Part shown: in pieces, positions 53,764 through 63,678 of the stretch
Numbering within the stretch: the stretch's first letter is position 1
How the letters are laid out: the number at the start of each line of letters is the position of its first letter
DNA from: Lachancea kluyveri NRRL Y-12651
Taxonomy: Eukaryota; Ascomycota; Saccharomycetes; Saccharomycetales; Saccharomycetaceae
Length of the DNA: 64,000 nucleotides
Assembly: GCA_000149225.2 (NCBI GenBank)
Contig: CM000693.1
Location: 1,116,001-1,180,000 of the forward strand
Direction: 5' to 3'
The notes under the pieces: generated by a model
Told to the model about the DNA's origin: nothing
The model's input: the letters and a program-made list of their open reading frames with translations, nothing else
Databases searched by the model: none
Position numbers and translations under genes: made by a program

Positions 53764-54849
53764 TCATTCCTTTGTCACAACCCAGGGAGTCTGATCATTT
53801 CTTAAGAGAAGGTTGATTGCAGGTGGCCTAACCTTGTCATTGATTTCTTCAACCCATGTTTTGTTTTTACTTTTCCCCTTTAAAAAACCGTTCCACTCCA
53901 GGTTTGCTACCGCCTGGACGCTTCGTTGTATGTTGGAAGCAAATTCACGTCTAGTCTCAGCGTCTGGAAAGATGAGTACTTGGTATAGGTAAAAACCATC
54001 CTTGGCAACACCTTGTTTCGATCTACCTTTAGCATCCAGATGTTCACAGCTCGAAAGGAAATTCCGGATTACATCTTTACCCAATGTGCTGGTATTGTTG
54101 TGAACCAAATTTCTCGGTTGTAGTCCCGCTCCAGCGAGTTGGTCGAGTATTTTTGAATGCTCTATTTGTTCAAACACAGCTTTATCTCCGTTCAGTTTCT
54201 GCCACTCTTTGATGAAACGCTTGTGAACAAACATTCTCAGGTAACGCCTTAGATATGCATAGTTTTTGGGCGTGTTGGAGCCGTTGTTTTTGAAAAAGGA
54301 CTGTAAATCGGTGAGCTTGCTAACGTCCTTTTTCTTCCTATACTTGTCAATCTTACTATTTTCTTCGAAAACTCGCACGTTCTCTGCTTGCTTCAAACCG
54401 TCGCCGGATATGTTACCATTGAGAAAGACTTCGCCAACGGTTCGAACGTTGAGGCCAGGTTTGCTTTTACGGAATATGGAAAGGAAATGGTCTGGAGGGA
54501 AATATAACAGTCTGAAAAAATCGCAATGATACACTTTGCTCTGTGGAGAATACAACCTCAAAGAATTCTGGTAAACCTGTGCGGCACTGTTGGTACCTTT
54601 CACTTGGGACCTTGCAATCAGCAGAGATTGTTTACCTTTGTTGTAACTAGCCAGTTTTTTATTTTTCTTTATAAAGTTATTCCTATGGATCAAAGTTTCG
54701 GAGAAGGTAAACGCAAGAGCCTCATGGTTGGAACGAAGCCGTTGTTTTATGGAACATTGAGAGATGGGATTCGTTTGAGCAGACACGAGTTGGCTTGAAG
54801 CATATCTGTTTGAATTCTTTAGTTGCTTAACCACAAGCTTCCCAGTCAT
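53764..54849 (-). CDS. PET130: Probable mitochondrial protein required for respiration, PET130-like
   Basis: A 361-residue protein with a basic, Ser/Asn-rich N-terminus (MTGKLVVKQLKNSNRYASSQ), compatible with a mitochondrial presequence, and no membrane helix. I do not recognise a domain. The name rests mainly on position and length: in S. cerevisiae PET130 (347 residues) lies close to BBC1 and on the same strand on chromosome X. Here this gene and BBC1 also share a strand, separated only by PUS6. Motifs that may help a search are SKVYHCDFFRLLYFPPDHFL, YLRRYLRMFVHKRFIKEWQK and the C-terminal PPAINLLLRNDQTPWVV. The first ATG of the frame is at 54849; an in-frame TGA lies upstream. PET130 function is poorly known beyond a respiratory-growth requirement. 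Confidence 0.6.
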   Translation of the reverse strand: MTGKLVVKQLKNSNRYASSQLVSAQTNPISQCSIKQRLRSNHEALAFTFSETLIHRNNFIKKNKKLASYNKGKQSLLIARSQVKGTNSAAQVYQNSLRLYSPQSKVYHCDFFRLLYFPPDHFLSIFRKSKPGLNVRTVGEVFLNGNISGDGLKQAENVRVFEENSKIDKYRKKKDVSKLTDLQSFFKNNGSNTPKNYAYLRRYLRMFVHKRFIKEWQKLNGDKAVFEQIEHSKILDQLAGAGLQPRNLVHNNTSTLGKDVIRNFLSSCEHLDAKGRSKQGVAKDGFYLYQVLIFPDAETRREFASNIQRSVQAVANLEWNGFLKGKSKNKTWVEEINDKVRPPAINLLLRNDQTPWVVTKE

Positions 54850-56415
54850 TTGTGATACCTTGATGTATTGCTGGCATTCCAGTTCTCTTTCTTTCTCTTT
54901 CTTTCTTGTTTGATATCCCAACAGGTTTAATTGACATTGTCAATCCGACAAAAAGCCGGAACTGTGCCGAACGAGAATCGACAAGGGAAACAGAGCCGTA
55001 AAAAGATACATAAAATGGATTGGATCGAACCAGCAAAGGGCTATAAAGGAATTACAAGTCTGAGTTTGGTATGGAGAAATACAAGACAAATCTTACGGCC
55101 CAAGAAAATTCAAAGAGCACTCTACGGAGGAGAGCAACTTTCTTTTGTACACGTTCGCTGGAACATGAGATCCATCTAATGCAAGGTAGGTTCCTAGAAT
55201 GCGGATGTCAGAGCTTATTCTAAGCTCAGAAAACCGTCACAGGCGCTCTTGAAAAGAAAGAGAAAGAAACCGATGCTATTCAGAACCGAGAGAATTTCAT
55301 AGAACCGTCTTATACCTGGAAACAGTTGCAAAAACGTTTCGCAAATGTTTCCACTTCCATAACATTTCCAGTTTCAAAAGTCGCGATCATCCGGATATGC
55401 GAAAAAAGTGTATAAACCGTAGCGAAAACCGGAAAATGCGATTAAGAGGCAGAACTGCGCATTTCAAGCTGGTTTGCCGTTGAAATACGAGAAAAAAACA
55501 CCAATACAACTTGCATACAATGTCTGTTGTACCCGACACATGCTTGTCCGGTCGAGTTTTCCCAGTTTACAACGTTTACGACGTTTACAACGCTTGCGTC
55601 GTTTCCCCTTTCTGGTATTCTAAAACGATTCTTGCGCAGGAAGCTGTAAATCGATGCCAAAGGCACATGGTGTCAATAGATAAAACGCAAAAGAATGTGG
55701 AGAACGTCACCAACTGGAATCCTTACGAGTGTCGAAGCCTACATGCCGGTAGGGGTATCGTCTTAATTTTAGAGCAACGTTTTGCGTCTCAAGAATTAAC
55801 TGCTGGTGCGAAGAGATAGGGAATAAAGTCGAAGGTCGGGTTTCTCTTGTAATAATGACGACCAGGTTTTGAAAACATGTTTGCGTGCGGATTTGTTTAT
55901 TCTTTTCCTCTTCCTTTTTTTTTTTTCTTTACTAATTAACAAGTTTCGAAACGATTGGTAGCAGATTCAGCGTATCTCCTTATCCATTTTGGTTATCTCT
56001 CTTTCTTGCATGCGTGATGCTGATGGTTGGTCCTTGACAATTGACATGAAGGATTATGCTGGAAAAAAAAATTAAACAAGTAAAAGAAGAAGGAACACGA
56101 TGTTGTGGTTTCCAATATAACAACTATGTTGGTGTCTCGATAGCCCAGTTTTGAATGCTTTGAACACTTTCTGAAGCTACCGTTCTTTTCTGTCCGGTGT
56201 TGACAATCAATCTTGATATTGTGAGTCTTGTGAGTCTTATTGGTTTTGCCAGTTTTTGGTTGGTGGCCCTGCTCTTTTTTTTTTTTTTTTTCTCGACATA
56301 TTTTTCAACCACATGAATACCATGTCTTGAACGAATTGTGGACAGATAGATAGATACGTCACTCCATCTGTTCGTATCCTATTTCTTTTCCTTTCCTTCT
56401 GACTGGTGTGCTTTG
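54850..56415. other. Divergent region between PET130-like gene and PUS6
   Basis: This 1.57 kb region contains one possible small gene (55520-55819, separate entry) and T-rich tracts at 55918-55926 and 56277-56291. No RNA gene, LTR or recognised control site was found. Confidence 0.5.
55520..55819 (+). CDS. Possible small orphan gene, 99 residues
   Basis: An ATG-initiated frame (MSVVPDTCLSGRVFPVYNVY) of 99 codons ending in TAG. The first 35 codons use mostly preferred yeast codons (GTT, TTC, TAC, AAC, GGT, TCC). They include a short tandem repeat reading VYNVYDVYNA, from three GTTTACAACG-like units. The rest is charged, with Cys residues spread along it. A TATA-like GTGTATAAAC lies about 110 bases upstream (55409). 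I recognise no homologue. It could be a young orphan gene or a chance frame; the bias tilts me slightly toward a gene. Confidence 0.3.
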   Translation: MSVVPDTCLSGRVFPVYNVYDVYNACVVSPFWYSKTILAQEAVNRCQRHMVSIDKTQKNVENVTNWNPYECRSLHAGRGIVLILEQRFASQELTAGAKR

Positions 56416-57612
56416 ATGGGTATAGAGGTTTATTTTGCAAGCGGTTTACGTAAGATAAAACCCTATTATAATACCAGATCATCTTTCGCCAAGGGCCGAT
56501 GGTGCAACAGAACTCTACTGGACGTCTTGAGCGACGAATTCGTATCTTCAACCGGCGATGAACATGCTCAAAGGATAGAAAATGGCGACTTCCAAATTAT
56601 CCGAGATGGTGTTCCTCTATCTGTAGAGCAAACTTTCGGCGAACTCATACGGAATAAAGACGTCATCCAGAGTACAAATCATAAGCACGAACCTCCTGTT
56701 CTTCAATGGTGCGACCATGAGGTTAATTCTGACATCAAAGTTGCTGGTATGGATATAGTGTACGAGGATCAAAACCTCCTTGTCATCGACAAGCCAAGCG
56801 GCATTCCGATCCATCCAACGGGTAATTTTTACCAAAACACTGTCTTAGAAGTTTTGAAAAGAAATGGTAGAAATGTCTTTCCGAGCCATCGTTTGGATAA
56901 GGTCACTTCCGGTGTTTTAATACTGACGAAAAACTGTCACATGGCCAAAAAAGTTCAAGAGCGGATTCGATCTCATGACATGGTTAAACTGTATTTCGCA
57001 AGAGTATAGGGAAAATTTCCTCATGTTTCTGAGGTTGAATCTGGTCTCCGTTTGGAAGACGTCTTTAGAGACGAAAGCATAGTCACAACCGCTACATCGC
57101 CGATTTACACTGTAGAGCCCAAAAAACAGTTTCCCAGCGGGTTCTCTGCGGCAAGAGAGGCTACGACCACTTTTTATCCCGTTAAATATTTCCCAAAGCT
57201 GGATGAAACATTGGTGGTTTGTAAGCCGTTGACCGGTAGGACTCACCAAATTAGAATACACTTGGCAAGGTTGGGATATCCGATAACCGACGATCCATTT
57301 TATAACCTTAAAACCACAAGGCATCCAATCAGGTTGAAATTCATATTGGATTTTGATAACTGGAACGATAGTAACCTCACAAAAGAGGAATTGTTTTCTC
57401 AGTTCCAGAAATTCGTCGACGAATGTGAGGTGGTACGAAAATCTAAAGATGAAAGACAGGTTCACAGCACATGTTCTGTTTGTGGTGCACTGGAAATGGA
57501 AGATCCTAAACTGGAAGAGCTGAGCCTATGTTTGCATGCTTGGAAATATTCTGATTTTACAGGCGAGCTCTCATTCGAGACAAAGCTCCCTACATGGGCA
57601 CTACGTGAGTAA
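56416..57612 (+). CDS. PUS6: tRNA pseudouridine synthase Pus6, interrupted by one in-frame TAG
   Basis: RluA/TruC-family enzyme. In S. cerevisiae Pus6 makes pseudouridine-31 in cytoplasmic and mitochondrial tRNAs. Read from ATG 56416, the frame is 398 codons (S. cerevisiae 404) but carries a TAG at 57007-57009. Both sides are well conserved and in the same frame. Upstream are VYEDQNLLVIDKPSGIPIHP and the catalytic-Asp motif PSHRLDKVTSGVL. Downstream are VCKPLTGRTHQIRIHLARLG and YPITDDPFY. The stop follows YFARV, just where the family continues with G-K/R-F-P. Ending there would leave about 197 residues with the catalytic Asp but without the RTHQIRIHL core. Possible explanations are a recent null allele, a base error, or stop read-through. 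No intron signals surround it. Confidence 0.85.
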
Positions 57613-57725
57613 TAGTGGATAGAGAATGAAAACAGAATTACACATCATTTGATATTTAAAACGGACACTAAATATTTACGTGAAAATGAGGGACAAAAGA
57701 GTTGTACCGTCACACATCCCTTTCA

Positions 57726-60700
57726 TCACCACCTAATGTAATCCCTACCAACAACTCTGAAAACTTTCAGCTTCCCACTTTTCATATCACTTGGCTTGTA
57801 ACTAGATTGTCTAACTTTACCACCATGTTCCTCAATAACTCTAAACTTGTTCTTACTAAAGTCGTACTCAGTAATGACACAACTGAATGGAATGGCATCC
57901 ATGCCAACTTCATGGATAACTTTCTGGCGTAATTTGTTATGCGTTTGAATTTTGCCCTTTCTAATCACAAGGATGTCACCTGGTCTGACAACATTCATAG
58001 CTTCGTCATTAATCCTTTCGTCAGGTGTAAAAGTTATAACAGGAACACCGAAGGTCCGTGATGCAATTGGTGGAACGATCCGCACACCTAGCTCGGATAA
58101 CAAATTTGGAACAAAGTTGTGAACAGCGGAGCCAATCAAAGACGTAGCCTTCTGGAATATTTTATATCCGATTTCAGAAGCATAAGCATCTAGTGGACCA
58201 TGGTTGAAGTTGGATGGGATGAACCTCTGAGAAAATTGTACCGTTTCTTTCGGTTTAGCTTCATCAAAAGTGACCGTGGCATGCAATTGGGTTAAGTCTT
58301 CAAATAATATGTAAAAATCTCTCACTATTATGTTTTCGCCAAGCCTCTTCGTTATCAAGTGATCATCAGATTCCCATAAATACTTCAAACGGGTGTTAGT
58401 GACCAATCCCTGTGGAATATTTTTATTCAACCACCAACCATCAGCAGGAACAAAGTTGATAGTGGGTTGGTGCGTAGATTCCATAGACTCCTTCGTAGAA
58501 GATCTTCTCGCAACTTTAACTGGTGGTGGTAGTGGTGCATTCTTTGGACTAGTTTCTATTGGGGAAGTTACTGCTGAGGCCTCTGCACCACGGTCTGGTT
58601 GATGAGGAGGTACAGGGGGAGGCGGTGGTGGTGGGAAAGCTTTTGAAACAGAAAAATGTGTTTGCGGAGTACTAGGGGTAGCCAATGATGGTGGAGGTGG
58701 GGGAGGTACCACCTTCGTAGTTGGAACTGGAGGGACTGGAGGGACTGGTGGGACCGGTGGGACTGGTGGTGCCGATGACGCCGATGGTGCTGGTGGTGCT
58801 GGTGGTGCTGATGGCACTGGCGGCAAATCCACAGGCGGCTGTACATGTGGTGCACCTGCATGTGGTGGGGGAGGTGGCACCTGCTTTGGCCTTGGATGAC
58901 TAGGCACAACTTCTTCTTCCTCGTCGACTTTGTGGAAACGCGGAGGTGCTCTTGGAATGGACGGAACTTGAGCGATAGTCTCAGTACCTGAGCGTTTTAA
59001 TGATGTCGGTGGTGGTGGTGGTACACTTGGTGCCTCGAAAGATGGCGCAGTTTGAGAGCTTTTGAGTATGTTGTGTGGGATCGTATGATCCTTTTCTGGC
59101 AACACTTCTGGTTTTTCACTTTCTGAAAAGACCTCACTTGTATCTACAAAGTCTTCATCACTTTCAGAATCTTCCTCTAAGGAATGAGTTAATACTGAAG
59201 CTATTGGGGACATTGGGGTAATTGTTGTACCTTCAGATTCTTTTGCAAGAGTTGATTGCGAGGATTCGGTGAATGTTTCCACCGCCTCAGGAACCGCTGG
59301 AATAGGTGGAGCCGAAGGAAGTGGAGCGCGAGTGACAGTTTTTACACCTGAGTCTGTGTGTTCATCAGACGATTCATACCCTGTTGAATCAGATAGCCCG
59401 GCTTTAGAGACAGCCTTTTCAACCATAACTTGACTGTTTTTCGCTTCTACTGGTAACTCTAAATCAGAGTTAACAGCAGGTGGCAGTTCTTCTGCATCCT
59501 TTTCAAGATAATTTTCACTCTCGTCGCCTGCCTCCTCTTCATCTGCCTCATTTCCCGGAGTGTCAATTGGTGGCTTCAAAGCGAGCAACTTGTAATATTC
59601 ATGATCCTTTTTTTTATGCGGCTGGACGGTGTCATCTCCCTCGTCTTTCGGTTGTTCCTGTGAAGTGGGGGCTTTCTCATCAGAGTTGTGAGAATTCGTT
59701 TCATTTACGCGTTCTTCATTTAATTCCTCAGTCACCTTTCGGTTAAACAATGGCAATGCTTCTGGGTTTGCAAAGGGCATTACTGGAACGGCCATTGGTA
59801 TAGCATCCTGCTGTTCAGTTTCTTCGGTTTTCTTCTTAGGCTTCTTCTTTGTTTCAGTGGTACTGCTCATAGTAGGGGGGGCACCAAATGGATTGAAGGA
59901 GCCGGGCATTCCAAACCTGCCAGCTCCTGCCAATTTCGCCATCCTTTCTCTTAAAGCGGCGCGTCGAGTCTCTTCATCATCCTCGGTTTCTTCATCACTT
60001 TCTTCCTCTGCAATTCCTTCCTCCTCAATTTCTTGTTCGTTTCCATCCTCCTCCTTTACCTGACTTTCTTCGCTTTCTGGGGTCGTTTGGACGATTGGAT
60101 CCTCATCTCCAAGGTCTTCGTAATCATCAGCACCCGCCTTCTCCTTCTTAGCCTCATGTTCAGTGTGATCCTGTTGTACACTTGCAGGAATTTCTTCGAC
60201 TAGTTCAAAGTCTGAGTCTTGACTTGGCTCGATGATTTCTGCCTCATGGTGTTGTTTCTTCTTCTTCTCTCGTTTCTTCGACAACAATTCCTCCTCTTGT
60301 TGTTTCTGTAGTCTCTGCTGTTCTTGTAACATAGCAATTCTTTCCTTCAAACTCATTTTAGGCTGAGATTCTTCCTCTTTTTCATAATCATTCTCGACAG
60401 CATTAGAAAAAGACGACGTTTTAATGGGTTTGGACCCCTGCTCTTCCCCTTCAGCTGGCTTTTCGAAATCAGAAATTGGAGGTGGAGTATAGAAAGATGG
60501 GGGGTCGGCTAAAAAGGTCTTCTTAATAAATGTTTGTTCCTTAGGTACATTTGTTGGGAGAGGAGGGGGATCAGAAAAGTCCTTATCGAAAATACCTAAT
60601 TTAGTTTTCAAATCCGAAGGAGAAGCTGGTGCATCCTCGACCAATTCTTCAGTTTGGGATAAAGCAGAAGATTCCTGTAAATCTTCATCAAACTTGGAAA

Positions 60701-61022
60701 TCGTTTCCTCTACCTTCTCGTCTACTTTCAAGGGACTTTCTGGTGGAGTAGGGATAGATTTGACGGTTTTTTGATTATCTTCTCCTGCCTCTGTCGAATC
60801 CACCGAATTCAGATCAGCAGCAATGTTTTGGACAAAACTTCTAGGGAAAATTCCTTCTCTTTTAATACCCTGGCTATCGATGTATTCACCAAAATACCAT
60901 TCTTCGTCTTCGACATTTTGGACTGTAATCACGCATCCTTTTTCAAATTGCAAATCATCTTCGTAATCTGACTGATAAGGGAAGCAAGCCAGAACTTTAA
61001 AAGGTGTTTCCTGCTCGGACAT
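57726..61022 (-). CDS. BBC1: Actin-patch SH3 protein Bbc1
   Basis: Cortical actin-patch protein that binds Las17 (WASP) and type I myosins and restrains actin assembly during endocytosis. The 1098-residue product compares with 1157 in S. cerevisiae. An SH3 domain fills residues 5-70 ([39 protein letters not shown]). A long acidic middle follows, with a Lys/Gln/Glu coiled coil near 225-260 ([20 protein letters not shown]). A Pro-rich region at about 660-830 includes a tandem [13 protein letters not shown] stretch. The conserved C-terminal domain runs from about residue 860 ([18 protein letters not shown]) to [12 protein letters not shown]. In S. cerevisiae BBC1 lies on chromosome X; here it is between PUS6 and PEX35 of chromosome VII. 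Confidence 0.96.
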   Translation of the reverse strand: MSEQETPFKVLACFPYQSDYEDDLQFEKGCVITVQNVEDEEWYFGEYIDSQGIKREGIFPRSFVQNIAADLNSVDSTEAGEDNQKTVKSIPTPPESPLKVDEKVEETISKFDEDLQESSALSQTEELVEDAPASPSDLKTKLGIFDKDFSDPPPLPTNVPKEQTFIKKTFLADPPSFYTPPPISDFEKPAEGEEQGSKPIKTSSFSNAVENDYEKEEESQPKMSLKERIAMLQEQQRLQKQQEEELLSKKREKKKKQHHEAEIIEPSQDSDFELVEEIPASVQQDHTEHEAKKEKAGADDYEDLGDEDPIVQTTPESEESQVKEEDGNEQEIEEEGIAEEESDEETEDDEETRRAALRERMAKLAGAGRFGMPGSFNPFGAPPTMSSTTETKKKPKKKTEETEQQDAIPMAVPVMPFANPEALPLFNRKVTEELNEERVNETNSHNSDEKAPTSQEQPKDEGDDTVQPHKKKDHEYYKLLALKPPIDTPGNEADEEEAGDESENYLEKDAEELPPAVNSDLELPVEAKNSQVMVEKAVSKAGLSDSTGYESSDEHTDSGVKTVTRAPLPSAPPIPAVPEAVETFTESSQSTLAKESEGTTITPMSPIASVLTHSLEEDSESDEDFVDTSEVFSESEKPEVLPEKDHTIPHNILKSSQTAPSFEAPSVPPPPPTSLKRSGTETIAQVPSIPRAPPRFHKVDEEEEVVPSHPRPKQVPPPPPHAGAPHVQPPVDLPPVPSAPPAPPAPSASSAPPVPPVPPVPPVPPVPTTKVVPPPPPPSLATPSTPQTHFSVSKAFPPPPPPPVPPHQPDRGAEASAVTSPIETSPKNAPLPPPVKVARRSSTKESMESTHQPTINFVPADGWWLNKNIPQGLVTNTRLKYLWESDDHLITKRLGENIIVRDFYILFEDLTQLHATVTFDEAKPKETVQFSQRFIPSNFNHGPLDAYASEIGYKIFQKATSLIGSAVHNFVPNLLSELGVRIVPPIASRTFGVPVITFTPDERINDEAMNVVRPGDILVIRKGKIQTHNKLRQKVIHEVGMDAIPFSCVITEYDFSKNKFRVIEEHGGKVRQSSYKPSDMKSGKLKVFRVVGRDYIRW
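58725..58830 (-). repeat. Proline-coding tandem repeat in BBC1
   Basis: Nine-base units such as GGGACTGGT/GGGACTGGA on the plus strand are repeated. They encode the Pro-Val-Pro stretch and the following Ala-Pro-Pro repeats in the polyproline region. Confidence 0.8.
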
Positions 61023-61286
61023 CTAAAATTATCACGTTCTACTGTTACAGGACTTGTTAATATTGTTTTTAGCTAGTTGCAGCAGGATTCCTGATATAAG
61101 TAAGAGTAATGTCGTGAGCTTTTAGGGCGATCCCTCTAGCCCCTTTAAATATCCGTATCATATAATACGTAATCGATTTGAACCAATCGGGATTCTCAAA
61201 CACCAATTGGCCATCCTTCTCGCCGTTTAAAACTAACACTAACTGAGTTACATAGCGTCTGGTAGAACTTACAACTTTTCTGGGAT

Positions 61287-62369
61287 ATGTCCATTGATGA
61301 GTCCCCTAATAAGCATATCACACGACTTGTGAACTTTGTCACAAAAGAGCCGCTAAAAGCTCGTCAAATATTGGAGAGATCGTTGTCCATCTATGGCATA
61401 TCGTTCATCTATCTACTTTTAAAGCTTAGAAAGCTTTCTAAGACAGGACAGCTCTTACAACTAAATTATGTGCTACTTTCCAAAGTTACATCAAACGCCT
61501 CAAGTGTGGCAATTCTATTAAGCTTATATCCAGTAATCAAAAAATTCGTTAATAACAAGGCTTTTGCATGGAATTCAACAGTTTTCTTGGCGCTACGTGT
61601 ATATTCTGGCGAATTGCCAAATTCACTAATCAGTTATGTGTCACTGGAATCAATTTATGATGGCATTAAAAAAATCCCACGGTTACAGAACTTGGTATCA
61701 AATACCAGTGAAACCACTCTCATATTGATGAGGCAATGTGCGCTATGTACGCTAGTACCTATTATTCATTGCATCTGCAGTAGAGAGAAAAGTACCATTA
61801 CAAGCTTGCTATTCGGCTCACGTTCTTTTTTCAAAGACTTTCTATACTTTTACTGTACATGGAATTTCCTCTCATTGTACAAATTTGTGAAATCAGCCCT
61901 GTACAGAAGGAAAGAATTCAGAAACAGGAGGAACAACAATGTTTCAGAAGAGACTCACAGTGGAGATGAATCCGATTCCACGAACTCTAAGGCATTAATC
62001 GATAGACTTAGGGAGATCAATGAATTGACTAGCACCGGTACGAAAATTAGCAAACTAGAGAGGATAGCCAGTTGCTCTGTTGGAAGAAACTTGCCCATTT
62101 GTATCAAATGGACAGTGTGGAGACAGCTCGTCCAGTTTTTGTTTAGCAATCGCTCAACTAAATGCTCAGCTGTACAAAAATCTGTTTTGTTGCTTCTCTG
62201 CTTTCTTGTACTAAACGGTAACGATTACATGAATGTCAGATTCGGTGTTCTAAAGTACCTACTTAGATGCATCATTAATGAAAAGTTAAATGGCTTCAAA
62301 AACTTGAAGAAGCTAATTTTGCTAACGGCCTCCAACTTGGCATTCTACAATATTTCGCAGAAGTGGTGA
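61287..62369 (+). CDS. PEX35: Peroxisomal membrane protein Pex35-like
   Basis: Probable orthologue of Pex35, a peroxisomal membrane protein that affects peroxisome number together with Arf1. The 360-residue product compares with 376 in S. cerevisiae. Several hydrophobic segments are visible (for example YGISFIYLLLKL, CTLVPIIHCIC, LLLLCFLVL), with a charged loop between (EETHSGDESDSTNSKALIDR). The assignment rests on length, membrane pattern and position: in S. cerevisiae the gene sits between PUS6 and CLC1. Here only BBC1 is interposed. The ATG gives MSIDESPNKHITRLVNFVTK. It is divergent from BBC1 and converges on CLC1 with a 99-base gap. Confidence 0.82.
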   Translation: MSIDESPNKHITRLVNFVTKEPLKARQILERSLSIYGISFIYLLLKLRKLSKTGQLLQLNYVLLSKVTSNASSVAILLSLYPVIKKFVNNKAFAWNSTVFLALRVYSGELPNSLISYVSLESIYDGIKKIPRLQNLVSNTSETTLILMRQCALCTLVPIIHCICSREKSTITSLLFGSRSFFKDFLYFYCTWNFLSLYKFVKSALYRRKEFRNRRNNNVSEETHSGDESDSTNSKALIDRLREINELTSTGTKISKLERIASCSVGRNLPICIKWTVWRQLVQFLFSNRSTKCSAVQKSVLLLLCFLVLNGNDYMNVRFGVLKYLLRCIINEKLNGFKNLKKLILLTASNLAFYNISQKW

Positions 62370-62468
62370 TTGGCTCGTTTGTACTATACTGTTGCTTTTG
62401 GTTTTAAAGATTATTTATATTTTAGTCATGTTGAAAAAAAAAATGCGTTAACTTTCTGCTTCACCAAT

Positions 62469-63122
62469 TTAATAACTAGAGGCGCCTGGTGCTTTTTCAT
62501 TACCTTTTAATCTTAGTAATATTTCCTTAAACTTAGATCTGTCTCTGCCACCAACTACATCAGCATCGTCAGTGTTTATTAACTGTAGGGCTCTATCCCA
62601 AGTAGTGTTCTTCTGGGCAAAAAATTCATCCCTTTCCTTCAAAAATTGCTCAGCTTCTTTGCTGGTTGTTTCTAGTTGTTGTTGCTTCTTCTTATTGTAA
62701 TTTTCGTAAAAATTGTCAATGTGCTTCACAGCTTCCTCTTGTAGCTGCTCCTTTGCCTCTTCATCGGCTTGATCTCTTTGGGAAATCTCTAAATCACGGC
62801 GTTCCTTCCAGTGACTGATAGCTTCGGATGGAGTAGTAGTAGAAGTGGCTGCCTGAGGCTCACCAAATTCGTCATCTTCATCATTTTCTGGTACGGCCTG
62901 TTCTTGAATAGCAGCGGCTGGGGCCTCATCTAGTTCTGGAAATTGATTTTCAAATTCCTTGATGTCCTCGTCTTCATCTTGCTTCAATAATTCTGAGTCT
63001 TGTTCCGTTTTGAACTCGTCACCTAAAATATCAGCCTCTCTCTTCAAAAAGTCAGTCTCATCACCTGCAGTTGCTTCATTAGCAGCGGTTTCATCTTCTA
63101 AAGGAGGGAACTTTTCGGACAT
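62469..63122 (-). CDS. CLC1: Clathrin light chain
   Basis: Light chain of clathrin, which binds the heavy-chain hub and supports triskelion assembly in Golgi and endocytic coats. The 217-residue product compares with 233 in S. cerevisiae. It starts MSEKFPPLEDETAANEAT at ATG 63122; 25 codons upstream are open but lack an AUG. The N-terminal half is acidic. The heavy-chain-binding coiled coil follows (EAISHWKERRDLEISQRDQADEEA, VKHIDNFYENYNKKKQQQ), then the typical WDRALQLI and the C-terminal RSKFKEILLRLKGNEKAPG. Neighbours PEX35 and TRS65 match S. cerevisiae. An exact PACE element lies about 70 bases upstream. Confidence 0.96.
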   Translation of the reverse strand: MSEKFPPLEDETAANEATAGDETDFLKREADILGDEFKTEQDSELLKQDEDEDIKEFENQFPELDEAPAAAIQEQAVPENDEDDEFGEPQAATSTTTPSEAISHWKERRDLEISQRDQADEEAKEQLQEEAVKHIDNFYENYNKKKQQQLETTSKEAEQFLKERDEFFAQKNTTWDRALQLINTDDADVVGGRDRSKFKEILLRLKGNEKAPGASSY

Positions 63123-63678
63123 TGTTGAGTGCTTTATGTGGATATTTTGTTCTGATGACTTGAATAAAACTGAAATTCGTTGTCTAAATGGTGGCAAATC
63201 ATTATCGAGTTACCCCTTTTCTAGTTTCGTATTCAATGATCATGTTGAACAAGATATTGGCTACCAGAAGGTAAATAATCAAGTTGAATACTTTATACAA
63301 AAGACTATCTAAAAGCCTTAATGACGATATGAGATTGCTTCTGGTAAGCAGTTAAGTTTCACGCTTGGTGAAGCTGCTTTAAATATTCATGTGGCCTCAA
63401 ACAATTGCAAGCCTTCAAGATATCCACAATCTCTAAAATGGTTAATATGGCTTTGTTCGAGGTGGGAAACACCAAACTGTGAAAGTTGATAAAGAACAAA
63501 CAATTTTATTTGATTTAAAGCCGTGGATAGATAGCTAGAAATAAGAATACTAAAAAAAAAAAAAACTTTATTTGCAGTAGAAGAGTGTCATCAGCATTCC
63601 AATTGTCCTAAGTTTTCTAAATATTTCAAGGCCTTTGGCCGAATAAATACAATGGAAAAGGCATAAATTGTACGATGC
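63123..63678. other. CLC1 promoter and TRS65 3' flank
   Basis: A 0.56 kb gap containing the PACE 9-mer and an A-run at 63553-63565. No gene is supported. Confidence 0.55.
63190..63198 (+). promoter_or_regulatory. PACE (Rpn4 site) upstream of CLC1
   Basis: Exact GGTGGCAAA about 70 bases upstream of the CLC1 ATG, on the strand opposite to transcription. CLC1 is not a known proteasome-regulon gene to my knowledge, and a single exact 9-mer can occur by chance in 64 kb. Confidence 0.35.

Noticed and set aside
54932-55036. Short minus-strand frame starting near MSIKPVGISNKKERERKR, overlapping the 5' end of the PET130-like gene.
   Set aside because: It is in another frame, ends soon after, and has no similarity I can recognise. 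At most it is an upstream ORF.
62413-62423. ATTTATATTTT matches the ARS consensus in the convergent PEX35/CLC1 gap.
   Set aside because: An 11-base AT-rich match is common by chance and no B elements were recognised. It is not listed as an origin.
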